From Adenanthera pavonina (Eukaryota; Streptophyta; Magnoliopsida; Fabales; Fabaceae), in NCBI GenBank assembly GCA_026686845.1, contig JAIVEN010000028.1:5347001-5411000 (forward strand): a stretch of DNA of 64,000 nt, given 5' to 3'. This document shows, piece after piece, positions 1 to 11,151 of this stretch (position 1 is its first letter; each line of letters opens with the position of its first letter). Under the pieces are notes generated by a model, which was given only the letters and a program-made list of their open reading frames with translations, did no database searches and was not told the origin of the DNA. The position numbers were made by a program, and so were the translations under genes.

Positions 1-763
1 TATGGTTTCTCTAGCATCTAGCACCTAACGTGGATACAATATTCTCATTTTTAGGACATATTTTAGCTAGTCCAAAATCTGAGATCTTTAGATGAAAGTT
101 CTCATCCAATAGAATGTTGTGAGGCTTTATGTCAAAATGCAATATTCGAGTGTTACATCCTTTGTGCAAATACTCTAATCCTTGTGCAACACCCACTGCA
201 ATTCGATGTAATATTTCACTATTCAATTGGAGATTACCATCTCGAAGATTAGCTTCATAGTCAAATATGAACTTCTGTAGAGATCCATTAGCCATAAACT
301 CATAGACAAGAGCTCTCTTAGACCCTTCAAAACAAAATCCCAAGAGAGTAACAATGTTAACATGAGATGTCCTGCTTATGCTTGCCACCTCGTTGATGAA
401 TTCCTCTCCGTTACCTTTTGTTTCATTCAAAACCTTCACAGCAGCTAGACATTTGTTATGTAACATCCCTTTGAACACACTTCCATAGCCTCCTTGGCCT
501 AATTTTTCTTTGAAGGAGTTAGTCATTTTCTTTACGTCTGAGTAGCTATATCTTTTTGTAGCAAGCGGTCCATGACTCTTGAGAAAGGCCTCATAATCTT
601 GATGAGACTTAGATCTGTTTTTCCAGAATATAGTGATTTTATGAGAAAATAACGTCCTTCTAAACCAGTAGATTACCATGAATGCAACTCCAGCTGCACA
701 AACTGTGATCAAATATATTAGATGAGGTGAGATGGCGCAGCATTCCGAGGTCATGAGTAACAA
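1..763 (-). pseudogene. LRK10L-type receptor kinase, TM + kinase exon (frameshifted, runs to window edge)
   Basis: The translation carries a membrane segment (LIYLITVCAAGVAFMVIYWF), a basic stretch, then a kinase domain. Visible kinase motifs are the glycine loop LGQGGYGSVFKG, the lysine in AAVKVLNETKG, HFDIKPHNILLD (a non-RD form, F in place of the HRD arginine) and an intact DFG. This is the layout of the plant LRK10L/PR5K-like receptor kinases, which span the plasma membrane and are linked to pathogen sensing. Reading stops at 11-13 in the activation segment. The cause is visible: TCTAGCA occurs twice in tandem at 10-16 and 17-23, where the paralogue at 30065-30994 has one equivalent copy, so the frame is lost just before the conserved GTIGYIAPE region. 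No clean splice acceptor is seen upstream of the TM segment; an in-frame TGA lies about 9 codons upstream of the first listed codon (TTG, 761-763). The first ATG is at 752-754. The remainder of the kinase lies outside the window. Confidence 0.85.
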
Positions 764-1081
764 GAATAATGATCAGCTATCTTAATATCTTTATTAGGAC
801 ACTATCAACTATGTTTAACATGTTCAGGCCAAAAGGAGGGAAAAAAAAAAGCATGTTTAACAAGTAAAATGCTTCCTTATTTTAATATCTCTGAATTATC
901 TTTAAATTTTCTTTTCATCATGACTTCTTCGACATCTTCACCCTCTGTTTGACCTATGTTATGTAAATATTTCCATGTATATACTGATGAGAAAATTTAT
1001 GTATACATAGGCTAAAGTTTCGACACCAACCAATTCCTTTGAAAAATAATATAATCATAGTTATTAAATACAATGTATCAC

Positions 1082-1126
1082 CAGTAGCAGGTATAACCAC
1101 GGCCTCCTCAAACTTCCCAGTTTCCA
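1082..1126 (-). other. Possible 45-nt mini-exon conserved in two receptor-kinase paralogues
   Basis: On the minus strand a segment flanked by TTTATTTGGCAG (acceptor-like) and GTGATAC (donor-like) could be a small exon between the ectodomain and the membrane exon. The paralogous position, 31366-31401, has the same arrangement: TTTATTTTGCAG, 36 nt, then CAG before GTGATAC. Both end in a stretch readable as VIPAT. The flanking sequence (to about 1330 and 31600) is also alignable, so general paralogy could explain the conservation. Family members are known to have short exons here; use of this one is inference. Confidence 0.3.
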
Positions 1127-2189
1127 CTGCCAAATAAATAATGCATTGGTAAACATAATTGTAGCACACACAACACAAACACTCTTATAAGATTACGAAA
1201 TTTGAATTTATGAAAGAAAATGGCAAAGTCAGCAACGAAAGCAAATGATGTTAATGTCCTAATTTTAATCGAACTGCATATCATAAATATACGCTTCAAA
1301 AAATTGCAAGGGTCAATTACTCTCTGGTTATGTTTGGCTTGGAGTTGGTCAAGTAATGTGAGAGAGCTTTTGCCTCAAAAGCTGCAAAATCACATTTATA
1401 ATGGAAAACCAAACACACTCTCTTCTACCCTAAGAGATGCCCTCTGTTTTGTTAATATATACACTCCTGCTTGAATCTAAAATATGTCTTATAGCTATTA
1501 CCCATTTCCTTTCTGTGGAGCTCCAATGATGGTATCAGGAAGATTCATATATTAGTTTGGCAAGGTTGTCACCAACGGTAAGGAAGAAGGGGCTTGGGAG
1601 TCAAAGAACTGAGATGAGAAAATGAAGCTACTTTTTTAAAACAACAATGCACAAAAACAATAGGGAGTGATTAAAAAAATTGAATTATAGAGACCTATTT
1701 CAAAATGAGGATTATGACATGAAAATATAGGGACCAAAGGCTTGACTTTCCTAAATTATAATTAAATTGAAGGATCAAAAGAAAACCAATTGACAATTTT
1801 ACTTTCTATAAAAAAAATAGTCTAATGTCTTACCAAAAAACATTATATCATTTTCATAGTTTTAAAACACTAGTATTTCTTTACAATAAAAAACACTTGT
1901 TCTTCATTATTTTTTTTCTAAATCTCACCATCCTTTCTTGGGATTTGGATCCTTCATTTTATGGAGGGAAATCGGGGAATATTTTCTCTAAAACTGTGAC
2001 GTTTAAATGATTATAATGGATTCCAAATTGCCACATCATTTAAGATCCAGGACAAGAAACCCTGCCAGAATATAATCACAAATCAGACTTTTTTTTTGGT
2101 ATCGCCACTGAACAAATCACATATTTGAAGAAAACAGAAATTGCCTCTCTAGAGAAAGTAGGATACCCTCGGCAGAGAAAACAGAATCA

Positions 2190-2656
2190 CTTTGTTCCTT
2201 TAACTTTATTTAGTCTCATTTTAATTTTTTAATTTTTAAAATACAAGTAAAAATTTCCTTATTACTAATATAATTTACTACACTGACAAAATATTCTCAT
2301 GTGTTGACAAAGTGCTTTTCAATACTAATATGTCAATTTTCATAATCAAATCATTAATATCATTACGTAGAATTAATCTTAAGTTTAAATACTTTTAAAT
2401 TTAACAGAAAAATTGAAAAATAAATAGTTAAAAATAACTAATTTCTAAACAAAAACTTTATCTTGGGATATTTTAACACAAGAAATGAGTTGGATAAATG
2501 TAACAATATTTTTTGTCAACATAGACAATAACATTAGTGATTGGAAAATTTTATATTATATTTTAAAAATTAAAAAATTAAAAAGAAAATAAATAGAATT
2601 AAATGACGAAAACGAAAACTTATTATAAAGTTAAAGAATAAAAAATGTTCTTTTAC
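2190..2656. mobile_element. MITE-like element with degenerate inverted ends
   Basis: The left end reads TTTGTTCCTTTAACTTTATT and the right end, reversed and complemented, reads CATTTTTTATTCTTTAACTT, followed on both sides by similar T-rich sequence with TTTAATT runs. The interior is very AT-rich and has no coding capacity. This looks like a small non-autonomous DNA transposon in the region between the WAKL-like exon and the kinase exon. A clear target duplication was not found. Confidence 0.4.
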
Positions 2657-3383
2657 CTCATTTAGGCGACATTGCAAACAGAGATCCATTAGATTATTTA
2701 AACGGTATACCCTCAAGTGAGAGGATACATCCGATCTTTTTTTTTTTTTTTTCTTAATTTCCCAATTTCTTCTTGGTTCATTTTGACCATTTCAGGAGGT
2801 AGAATCACATGCCTGTAGCCTTTCCTCATAAGCACCATCTAATAATATTAGATTTGACCCATCTCCTTGTGAAGGCTTAGTCGGACACACGAGAATCCTA
2901 GAATTTTCCACTTCAATCGACGAGATTGAAAATGTACAAGAATTCACAGGACAACATTCTCATCAAAATTTTAATCAAGCTAAGAAAGGAACCTAGATGC
3001 TTTTTCCTATTTTTTTCTTGTAATTGTCCATGTTTCTTGGATTGCATAATAGAATTTTCTTTTCAGGTCAAAATTAAAAAAAGAATGAAATTTTCTCTAG
3101 CAGCTTTTCCAGAATATAAGAGGAAGAGAAGATGCATCAAATTTGGAAAAATGATTAAAAGTCAAGACTAACGGATTTATCTAGATCATTACGCTAAAAA
3201 TTATACCATGGTTAGTTTTAAAAGAAAAATATTTTCCGAATATCAAATTATAACTGTTAAATTCTCCAACCAGCCTCTCGCCCCCGAAAAAAAAAATCCA
3301 ACCAGGTTTAAAAAAATAAAAATCCACCAACCAGAACTCCCCTTTCTGCTGGAAACGAAAAACAAAAAAACCAAAAAACTCAC

Positions 3384-4080
3384 CTTTCTCGCAACCCCTT
3401 CCGGCCAGATACCCATCGCCAGTGAATCCTTCTTTGCAACGGCACCGATACCCCGGCTTCTTATCAATCGGCGATTCCACTCTTGTACAATTGGCATCCT
3501 CAGAACATTGGCAATCTCCTTCGAGCCACCATCCGAGCTCAATCTTCTCAGCCGCCAACGACACCGCTGTCGCCGTTATCGACAACACAAGGTACTTACA
3601 GGGTATTTTCGTAAAGTTCTGGAAACTCATAAAACCTATGGTAGTTCTTTCGGAATAGCAACTGAAATTGCCAGTGCAGGGGCTGCTGTCCTGCACCATG
3701 GTTGTTGGTATGAGGCAAGTCGAGTCCTTTTCGCTGCTGCAATTTTGCAAAAGAATGGTGTTTCGCGAGATGGGTGCGTAATTGTGGGTGAAGAGTTGGA
3801 GTAAACTCTTTAATGGACGAATGCATTGGGATTTGACGGCGATGATTATGCTTTCCGAGTTAATAGACTGGACTGGGTATTCTCCGATGAGGATTCCGCC
3901 AGCGGGGGTGCAGTTGAGGGGGATTGCGCAGCCGGAAGAGAACCCAAAAGGGTAAGGGAATGTTTGGAAAGAGTGTTGTGAAGGGCATGTAGTTTTGCAG
4001 CCGCGGGGGGTTGAGTGGGCCGGGATCCGGGGAAGGAGAAATACGACTAAAAGGACGAGAAGTGAGTGTTTCGTGATCAT
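3384..4080 (-). CDS. WAKL14-like receptor ectodomain exon (exon 1 only)
   Basis: Translation from the ATG at 4078-4080 begins with a signal peptide (MITKHSLLVLLVVFLLPRI). A cysteine-rich GUB_WAK-type galacturonan-binding domain follows (FPYPFGFSSGC motif), then an EGF-like module (GYRCRCKEGFTGDGY). The ELGWWLEGDC motif and overall order match the first exon of WAKL14/WAKL20-type wall-associated kinase-like proteins, which face the cell wall. A strong splice donor (AAAG then GTGAGT) ends the exon at 3384; the open frame beyond that is intron read-through. In-frame ATGs also exist at 4098 and 4143, but the one at 4080 gives a typical signal peptide. No WAKL kinase exon follows: the next minus-strand kinase exon in the window, at 1-763, is of LRK10L type. 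The exon is intact, so it is either a fragment of a broken gene or the 5' exon of a chimera. Confidence 0.75.
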
Positions 4081-4280
4081 GAGTCCGGAAGAGATCATGT
4101 AACGAAGACGGGGATTTCTCATTAATAAAGAAAGGAGAGTCAATAGTTGAAGTTACAATCGGACTTCGTTTGAATGTCGGACTGGTACCTGAAGCATAGA
4201 AAGTAATATCACAAAAATAAGAGGTGTGCTTCTGGGTGCTCATTCCAGAAGCTTGAAACCAAACTTCTCAAGACTGGGTC

Positions 4281-4340
4281 TACGACTGTTGTGTTGACTT
4301 GGAAATGGATAGCCAAGACTAGGGAAACATGTCGGAAGGG
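4281..4340. promoter_or_regulatory. Shared upstream block with W-box core (copy 1)
   Basis: GTTGACTTGGAAAT followed by CCAAGACTAGGGAAACATG lies about 200 bp upstream of the WAKL-like start. Very similar blocks occur near 29660, 34065, 35490 and 37650. The TTGACT core is a W-box, the recognised target of WRKY transcription factors in defence genes. Sequence identity is seen; a regulatory role is inferred. Confidence 0.45.
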
Positions 4341-5923
4341 TCTCAATGATGGAATTCTTACTCTAATCCAAAGTTTTGTTTCGACGTTTTAGCGTGAGAA
4401 TTGAATGTCTAGAGTTGATAAACACCCCCCCCTTTTTTCTTTGAACTTGCAAAATACTTTGAGGATGTAGGAGACAAATTTTAATCTTAGATTCAATGTT
4501 TGCTTGTGTCTTTTTCAGAATTTTTTTTATTACTTTTAATTTTGAATGAAGGTAACTTTGATTACCAATATACTATAATTTCGAAAGTTTTTACTAAGAT
4601 ACCAAAATTTTAACAAATTGTAACTCCATGACCGCTTTTCCCCGAGCTAATAGTACTTTTGAAAAAGAAATCGTAATATGTCAGTCTGTTTTATGCAACT
4701 TGGACAGACCCATTATGTTTTATTTGATTTAAAAATTAAAAAACTGCTAGTCAAAGCTGATTGACGCTATAGTATGTAATGCTACTGCATGCATGCGGTG
4801 TTACTTTAAACCAACAATAAAAAAATATATTTGCTACATGCAATAGTATTGAGTGACTCAAGAGTGCTACATGCAACATTGATTGACACAATATTCATAG
4901 TACTTCAAGATCATACAAATCAATCTAAATGGTTTAAATTTAATTATATATTTTATTATATTAAATATAAAATTTAAAATAAATATAATTTTATAACTGT
5001 CACTTAAAAAAAAAATACTATTATTATAAAAAAAATAAAATAAAAAATTATAAATCTGAACCGTACGTACAGATTTACTCATCACTTCATATGAGCACTG
5101 AAGGGAGATTCTAGATGTATGGCCATTGCGTCAATTGCGTGAAGCACGCATAATGTCTGATCATAGGTGCCTGTGAAAGGAGAAGAGGAATCACTTGATG
5201 CTACAAATACAAAATTTTTCATTATAAAAATTTGAAGTTGAGCTCATTGATGTTCACATCTACGTTTCTCTCTATCCCACAGCCTCTTTTCTCCTTCCTT
5301 TCTTCTTTCCTTTCAAGTAGAAAAATTTTGTTGAATCCTTCAATTTAATTTGAGAGCTAGCTTCTTGCTAACTGCAACATCTATCTCCAATTCTCCACCC
5401 TCACTCATTTTTATGCAAGTTTCATGCAAATATATATACAAATAAGTATATATTTTGTTTTATATTACATATATATAATTTTATAGTCTAATTATCTAGG
5501 TTGTAAATTATTGCATAATATTAGTTTATTAGATTTTAAGGAAGAAATGATTAGGTTTTTTTTTGGAAACCATAAAAAAGGTATTAAAATATATGTTTTT
5601 GGATTTATGTATCTAATAAATATAAGTTGTCTTAGAACTCACATATTTATATCGTATTTTTTTTAGCCTTAAATAGGTGGGATTTTTGTTGTTTTCTTGT
5701 TTTTATTTAGATTTTATTTCAGATTGCTTTTTTTTTCCCGTATTATGGTTTTATATTGTGATATATATATACATATATATATATATGTATATATATATTT
5801 ATGCTTATAATAAATAGAGTATGATAAATATATATATGATATTATGTAGTTAAGGACTTTTTTTATTTAGTTCACTATATAATTTTCATAATAAAAAAAT
5901 ATAGCACGTGCAAATTTAAGATG
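4341..5923. other. AT-rich spacer without recognisable genes
   Basis: No supported coding region. The stretch holds long A/T runs and an alternating TA/TACA microsatellite at about 5761-5801. Short ORFs here are AT-rich chance frames. Confidence 0.6.
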
Positions 5924-6215
5924 ATTGTATTCTTTTGATTCTTTACAGCTCCAGCGAGAGTCACAAACTACTCTTACTTTCATAAAGCACCAAAGTCAGG
6001 AATTGTACCCAACTCCATTCTGATATGCATCTAATTTTTCTGGCACTCTTAATTGTAAATCGAGTTTGTTTCAAGCTCACACTATTTGTACTCACAATAG
6101 AATGATATTGTATTTTCTCCACAGTGAATTTTGAGACCAAAACAAATTGACAAGATCCAAGCAAATTAAAGAAATCACCCTTCCCAAAGGCGGCGCTCAA
6201 GGCTGGAGTTTACGA
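5924..6215. repeat. Duplicated block, paralogue of 36794-37022
   Basis: Starting from TGTATTCTTTTG(A/G)TTCTTTACA, this block aligns along its length with 36794-37022, including TTGTACTCACAATA and AGGCTGGA near the right end. Coding is not convincing in either copy because the frames differ. It is probably part of an ancient segmental duplication associated with the receptor-kinase cluster, or an uncharacterised repeat. Confidence 0.55.
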
Positions 6216-6384
6216 ACATAATTGAGTTACAATTAAATTCCTAAATAAAGCATCTCCATCTGAATGGGCCAGTAAATTTAGAAGTTTAGCCTATCTCTCT
6301 TAAAAATGGAACTATACATCGACTCTCATATGGACATTGCTTATGACCCACCTATACCATCTTCAAAACATACTCTGAGTCACT

Positions 6385-6565
6385 TCGTACTTCTACTCAT
6401 CCCATGGTTGCTAGAGCAAATGCAGGAATTTTTAGACCTAAGGTTTATCTATCTATATTGGCACCAGATTTTGTTTCTACTGCTTGATGAGATTTAGATT
6501 GGAGGCAAGCTATGAATGAAGAGTATCAAGAACATTAGAAGTCAAACTTGGCCATTGGTGCCTTT
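6385..6565 (+). pseudogene. Old Ty1-copia pol fragment, left half (split by the younger copia)
   Basis: The plus strand encodes STHPMVARANAGIFRPKVY, then DLDWRQAMNEEYQEH. This is the typical linker and start of a copia reverse transcriptase (AGI.KPK and W..AM.EE motifs). It contains stops (TGATGA, TAG) and one frame change. The reading continues at 13281, on the far side of the copia element 6566-13275, with LPSNRTANGCKW, the next conserved part of a copia RT. The two halves are therefore one older element interrupted by insertion. Confidence 0.75.
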
Positions 6566-6755
6566 TGTTAAAACATGGGCTTCCTGAATAATACGCTTTT
6601 CTTATTTCATTGGGAGAGATATCACATATACAATGTTTAGGGCCAATATATAGGCCAGTGTACAATACAAGAATTAATCAAGAAAATCTAAACCAATCTA
6701 AATAATATCTTAACCAAAAAACAATAAACCAAAATAGAACTATTATTTTTCTACA
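6566..6755 (-). repeat. Copia 1 LTR (3' LTR in element orientation)
   Basis: 190-bp LTR with TG...CA ends, nearly identical to 13086-13275. The polypurine tract lies directly at its inner edge. Confidence 0.9.
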
Positions 6756-6774
6756 CTCCCCCTCAAGTTAGGAC

Positions 6775-9700
6775 CTAATAAATCAAGGTCCTTAACTTGC
6801 TCATGATCCTCTCATGATCTTTCTTTCCTAAAGCCTTAGTAAGCACATTTGCTTCTTGATTTGCTGATCTTACATGAATCAAAGAAATAAGTTTTTGTTG
6901 TAATTTTTCTCTAACAAAATGACAATCAATCTCTATATACTTTGTCCTCTCATGAAAAATAGGATTTGTAGCTATATGTATTGCTGCTCTGCTATCACAA
7001 TAGACCTTAGCTTGATTTGTCACTAGAATGCCTAGATCTGATAATAATCCTCAGACCCCTATAAATTTTGACACAGCTGATCCTAAGGCCCTATATTTAG
7101 CTTTTGCAGAAGATCTTGAAATAGTACTTTGTTTCTTCGATTTCCAAGAGACAATTGAATCTCCTAACTTCACCAAGTATCTTGTAACTGATTTCCTGGA
7201 TATTGGACATGCTGCACAATCTGAATCACATAAGCATTTCAGCTCTAGTTTACTTGAAGAAGATAGTAATAGGCCAAGGGATGGAGTCCCTTTAAGATAT
7301 CTAACTATCTTCATTGCAGCAACCATGTGTGACTCCTTCGGTCTAGTCATAAATTGACTCAACACCTGCACAAGAAAGCATATATCAATTCGAGTCATGG
7401 TTAGATATAGTAATCTCCCAATCAGTCTCCTATATGCTCCTAGATCATCTAGATATTTATTCTTATCTCTCTCTTCATCATCCAACTTAAGATTTTGTTC
7501 CATTGGTATTCCTAAAGGCCTAGCTCCACTCATTCCCATCTCACTTATTAAGTCAAAGGCATACTTCCTTTGATCCAGCATAATGCCATTTTTATCTTTG
7601 CTTGACTCAAGTCCCAAGAAATACTTAAGTACTCCTAAATCTTTCATTTTAAACTTACTGTTTAAATATCCTTTAACATTGTCAATTCCTTTTATAGAAC
7701 TACCAGTGATAACTAAATCATCTATATAAGCTAAAACAATAATTAAATCATCTTCTTGCTCTTTAATAAAAAGAGAGTAATCATATTTACTTTGTCTAAA
7801 TCCTCCTTCTACCAAGGCTTGAGTTAAGTTGGCATTCCATTGTCTAGAAGCTTGTTTCAGCCCATATAATGATTTAGTTAATTTGCATACTTTGTTTGTT
7901 CGATCAACATTAATTCTTTGAGGTATATGCATGTAAACTTCCTCATTTAAGTCTCCTTGCAAAAATGCCTTATGCACATCCATTTGATACATATTCCAAT
8001 TATTTATGGCAGCAAGAGAAATAACAAGTCTAATAGTTACCATTTTAACCACATGAGAAAATGTTTCATAGTAATCTATGCATTCTTTTTAATTAAATCC
8101 CTTAACAACTAACCTAGCTTTATATCTCTTTATACTACCATCAGCCTTATATTTTATTTTATATACCCATTTACAACCTATTGGTTTCTTATTAGGAGGC
8201 AAGCTCACAATCTCCCAGGTATGATTATCTTCTAGGGCTTTAATTTCTTCATTCATTGCTTTAACCCATTTTTCATCCCTTTCTACTTCACCATAAGTTC
8301 TTGGGTCAATATTCGAATCTATACTAAACATATATCCTTTATGCATAGGATTAATTTTATTATAACACATATAATTATGCATAGGATACCTAACACACTT
8401 TCTATTATTAAAACCAAAAACTTTATTACTAGAGGGATTTAATAAACTTTCCGTATGTACAGAAAACTCATAATCTTGGAGCCAACTGGCGGGGTTTCTA
8501 TCCCTTACAGGTCTGGTGCTCTCCCTAACAACTTCTCTCGGCTCCTCATTAATTGCCTCATCTTGTTCTGCATTTTCTGAATCTGAATTCACCTGTATAT
8601 CAGGATTAATAATAACAAATTCTTCATAGTCAAATAGAAATGGTTCTTTTAATTGTGTACTAACTACCCCTTGATTATTACACTGTATGTCTTTAAAAGG
8701 GAATTTATCTTTAACAAACTTAACATGCCTACTAACCAACATACTTTTAGTTTTTATATTATAAAGAATAAATCCCTTTTGAGTTGTTGGATATCCCATA
8801 AAGACACATGGATCAACCCTTGGCTCAAATTTATCTTTGTTATTTAGATTAGTAGAGAAAGCAAGACACCCAAAAACTTTCAGATGATTAATATCAGGCA
8901 TGTTACCATAAACAATTTCAAATGGGGTTTTGTTTCCTAAAGCCTTTGAGGGAGTCCTATTTATTAGATATGATGCAGCTTTAATACTTTCCCCCTAGAA
9001 CTGCAAAGGAACCCCTGATTGAAAAATAAGATATCTAGCCACTTCTAATAGATGCCTATGCTTTCTTTCCACTATCCCATTTTGTTGAGGTGCATATGAG
9101 CAACTGGTTTCATGAACAATGCCTTTATCATTCAAATAACTTTTCATTTCGGCGTTGACAAATTTTGTACCATTATCACTCCTAATCCTTTTTATTTTTG
9201 TAGAAAATTGAGTTAAAACATATGCAATAAAAGATTTAACATGTCCAACAGTTTTAGACTTGTTTTTCATCAAGAAGACCTAGGTTCCCATAGAAAAATC
9301 ATCCACAATAGTCAGAAAATATCTATAACCTTGATGTGTAGAAACCCTATAAGGTCTTCATGCATCCATATGTAATAACTCAAAAGAATATTTTGTTTTA
9401 TTAATGCTATCTGGAAAGGGTAACAGAGTTTGTTTTGACTTCATACAAAATTCAGAAAATGTATTTGATACATCAGATCCTTTAACCACATTTAAATGTC
9501 TCAAAACATTAAACAAGGCGTGCCATAATCTACAATGCCAAACTTTATGATCTGTAACAGGAAAATTGCAATTTTGAACAAAAAATACAATATGCAAAAC
9601 TTTCTCCTCATGAGCTATATAAAGCTCATTGTCTATTCTACCAATTCCTCTAACTTTCCAAGTTGTCATATCCTGCAAAGTGACAAAATCAGGAAAGAAG

Positions 9701-11032
9701 GACACTATACACATATGTGCTTTAGTTAGCTTGCGTATAGAAACTAAATTAAAATATAATATTGGTGCATGCAAAACGCCCTCAAGGACAATATTATTAA
9801 GAATAGTCACACTCCCTATATGTGTCACACGAACCCTTGATCCATTTGGCAATTTTATAGTTTTAGGTGGACCAGTGTAGATTTCATATTTATCATACAA
9901 CTTTAGACTACAGACAGTGTGACAGCTAGCACTAGAGTCAAGAATCCATTCAGTCCTATATACTTTAACAGAGAGAGTTTTAGCCAAACCTGACGTAGCT
10001 ATCATTACATTGACATCTACCTCCTTAGTGTCCTTCTTAAGCAGGTCTAGAAGGAATAATTGTTGTTGTTTCAATAGAGGAAGAAGAACCCAAACCTGTG
10101 GTTAGTTCATCCACAGCTTGACTAGCTTGTGATTCTTGCATTCTCCCCCTTCCTCTATTAGCTCTAAATCCTGGAGGAAATTCGATGAGCTAATAGCAGT
10201 TCTCCTTGTGATGTCCTTTTTTCTTGCAATTCGTACATTCTTCTAAAGAACTGTCACACCCTCTGCCTTTTCCTCCCCTTCGTGTCCTCATGATCATAAT
10301 AGAACTATTCAAGGGAGAACTTACAGATCTAAATGTTATTTGCGTCTGAGACTCATCTTGCATAACCATATTGTAAGTTTGGTTCACAGAAGGCAAAGGT
10401 GACATCAATAGGATTTGGCTTCTTGCCTGATTGTAGATTTCATTGAGCCCCATAAGGAATTGGAACAATTTCCGCTATTGAACAATTTTAGCATATTCTT
10501 TGGCTGAATGGCACTGGCACAAAGGCATAGGAACTAAGGTTGCCTATTCATCCCACAGCTCCTTTAGTCTTGTATAATAACTACTAATAGACATAGAACC
10601 TTGAGTCAGGGAGTTGATTGTTTGATGAAGATTGAAGATTTTGGTGCCATCGGTTTTATCGAATCTTTCTTTTAGATCAACCTAGACAAGGTGTGCGTTT
10701 GTACAAAATGCTAGACCATTCGATATTTCCTTGTCAACTGAATTACTGAGCCATGTTAACACTACTGTGTTGCACCGATCCCACTGTGGTTAGAGACTGA
10801 GATCTTGAGCTTATCTTGTATAGGTTCCATCCATAATTCTGAGCTTGTTTTTGGCTAGTAGGGCATTCCGCATAGCGCAACTCCAAATGGCATAGTTCTC
10901 TGTTCCTTTGAGAACTTGGGCTACGAGCGTGATCACCTACGTGTTAGACGGATAGAGGAATAATGAGTGATTGAAGTCGAGTGCAGCGGTGGTAGGAGTT
11001 ATGGCACGTTCTGTGACCTTGTCTTCCCCCAT
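6775..11032 (-). pseudogene. Copia 1 gag-pol (decayed)
   Basis: Order on the minus strand: gag from the ATG at 11030-11032; a CCHC zinc knuckle CTNCKKKGHHKENC; protease with WILDSSAS, where DSGAS is usual (G to S at the active-site motif); the GAG-pre-integrase region; an integrase core with SDNGTKF and PQQNGIVERKHR; reverse transcriptase with YIDD in LAYIDDLVITGSS; and RNase H ending near 6775. The element cannot make a full polyprotein, since stops interrupt the gag, integrase and RT regions. Several fall where a tryptophan (TGG) or glutamine (CAA) codon is expected, so they fit C-to-T or G-to-A transitions. It is a dead copy of a cytoplasmic-particle-forming LTR retrotransposon. Confidence 0.9.
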
Positions 11033-11151
11033 CAATCGATGCTTTCTTTAACCAAGATAGTCTAAAAGAATGATTGGTGAATAAGTTTTTTGTTTGGTGA
11101 TGAAGCGATGGTGGTACCGAGGGAAATAAATGATGACGGTGGCAAAAAGGT

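Noticed and set aside
3208..3804. 198-residue plus-strand ORF
   Set aside because: Antisense shadow of the WAKL14-like exon, which has a signal peptide, EGF motif and splice donor.
5761..5801. Alternating TA/TACA run as a functional element
   Set aside because: A plain dinucleotide microsatellite, common in plant intergenic DNA.
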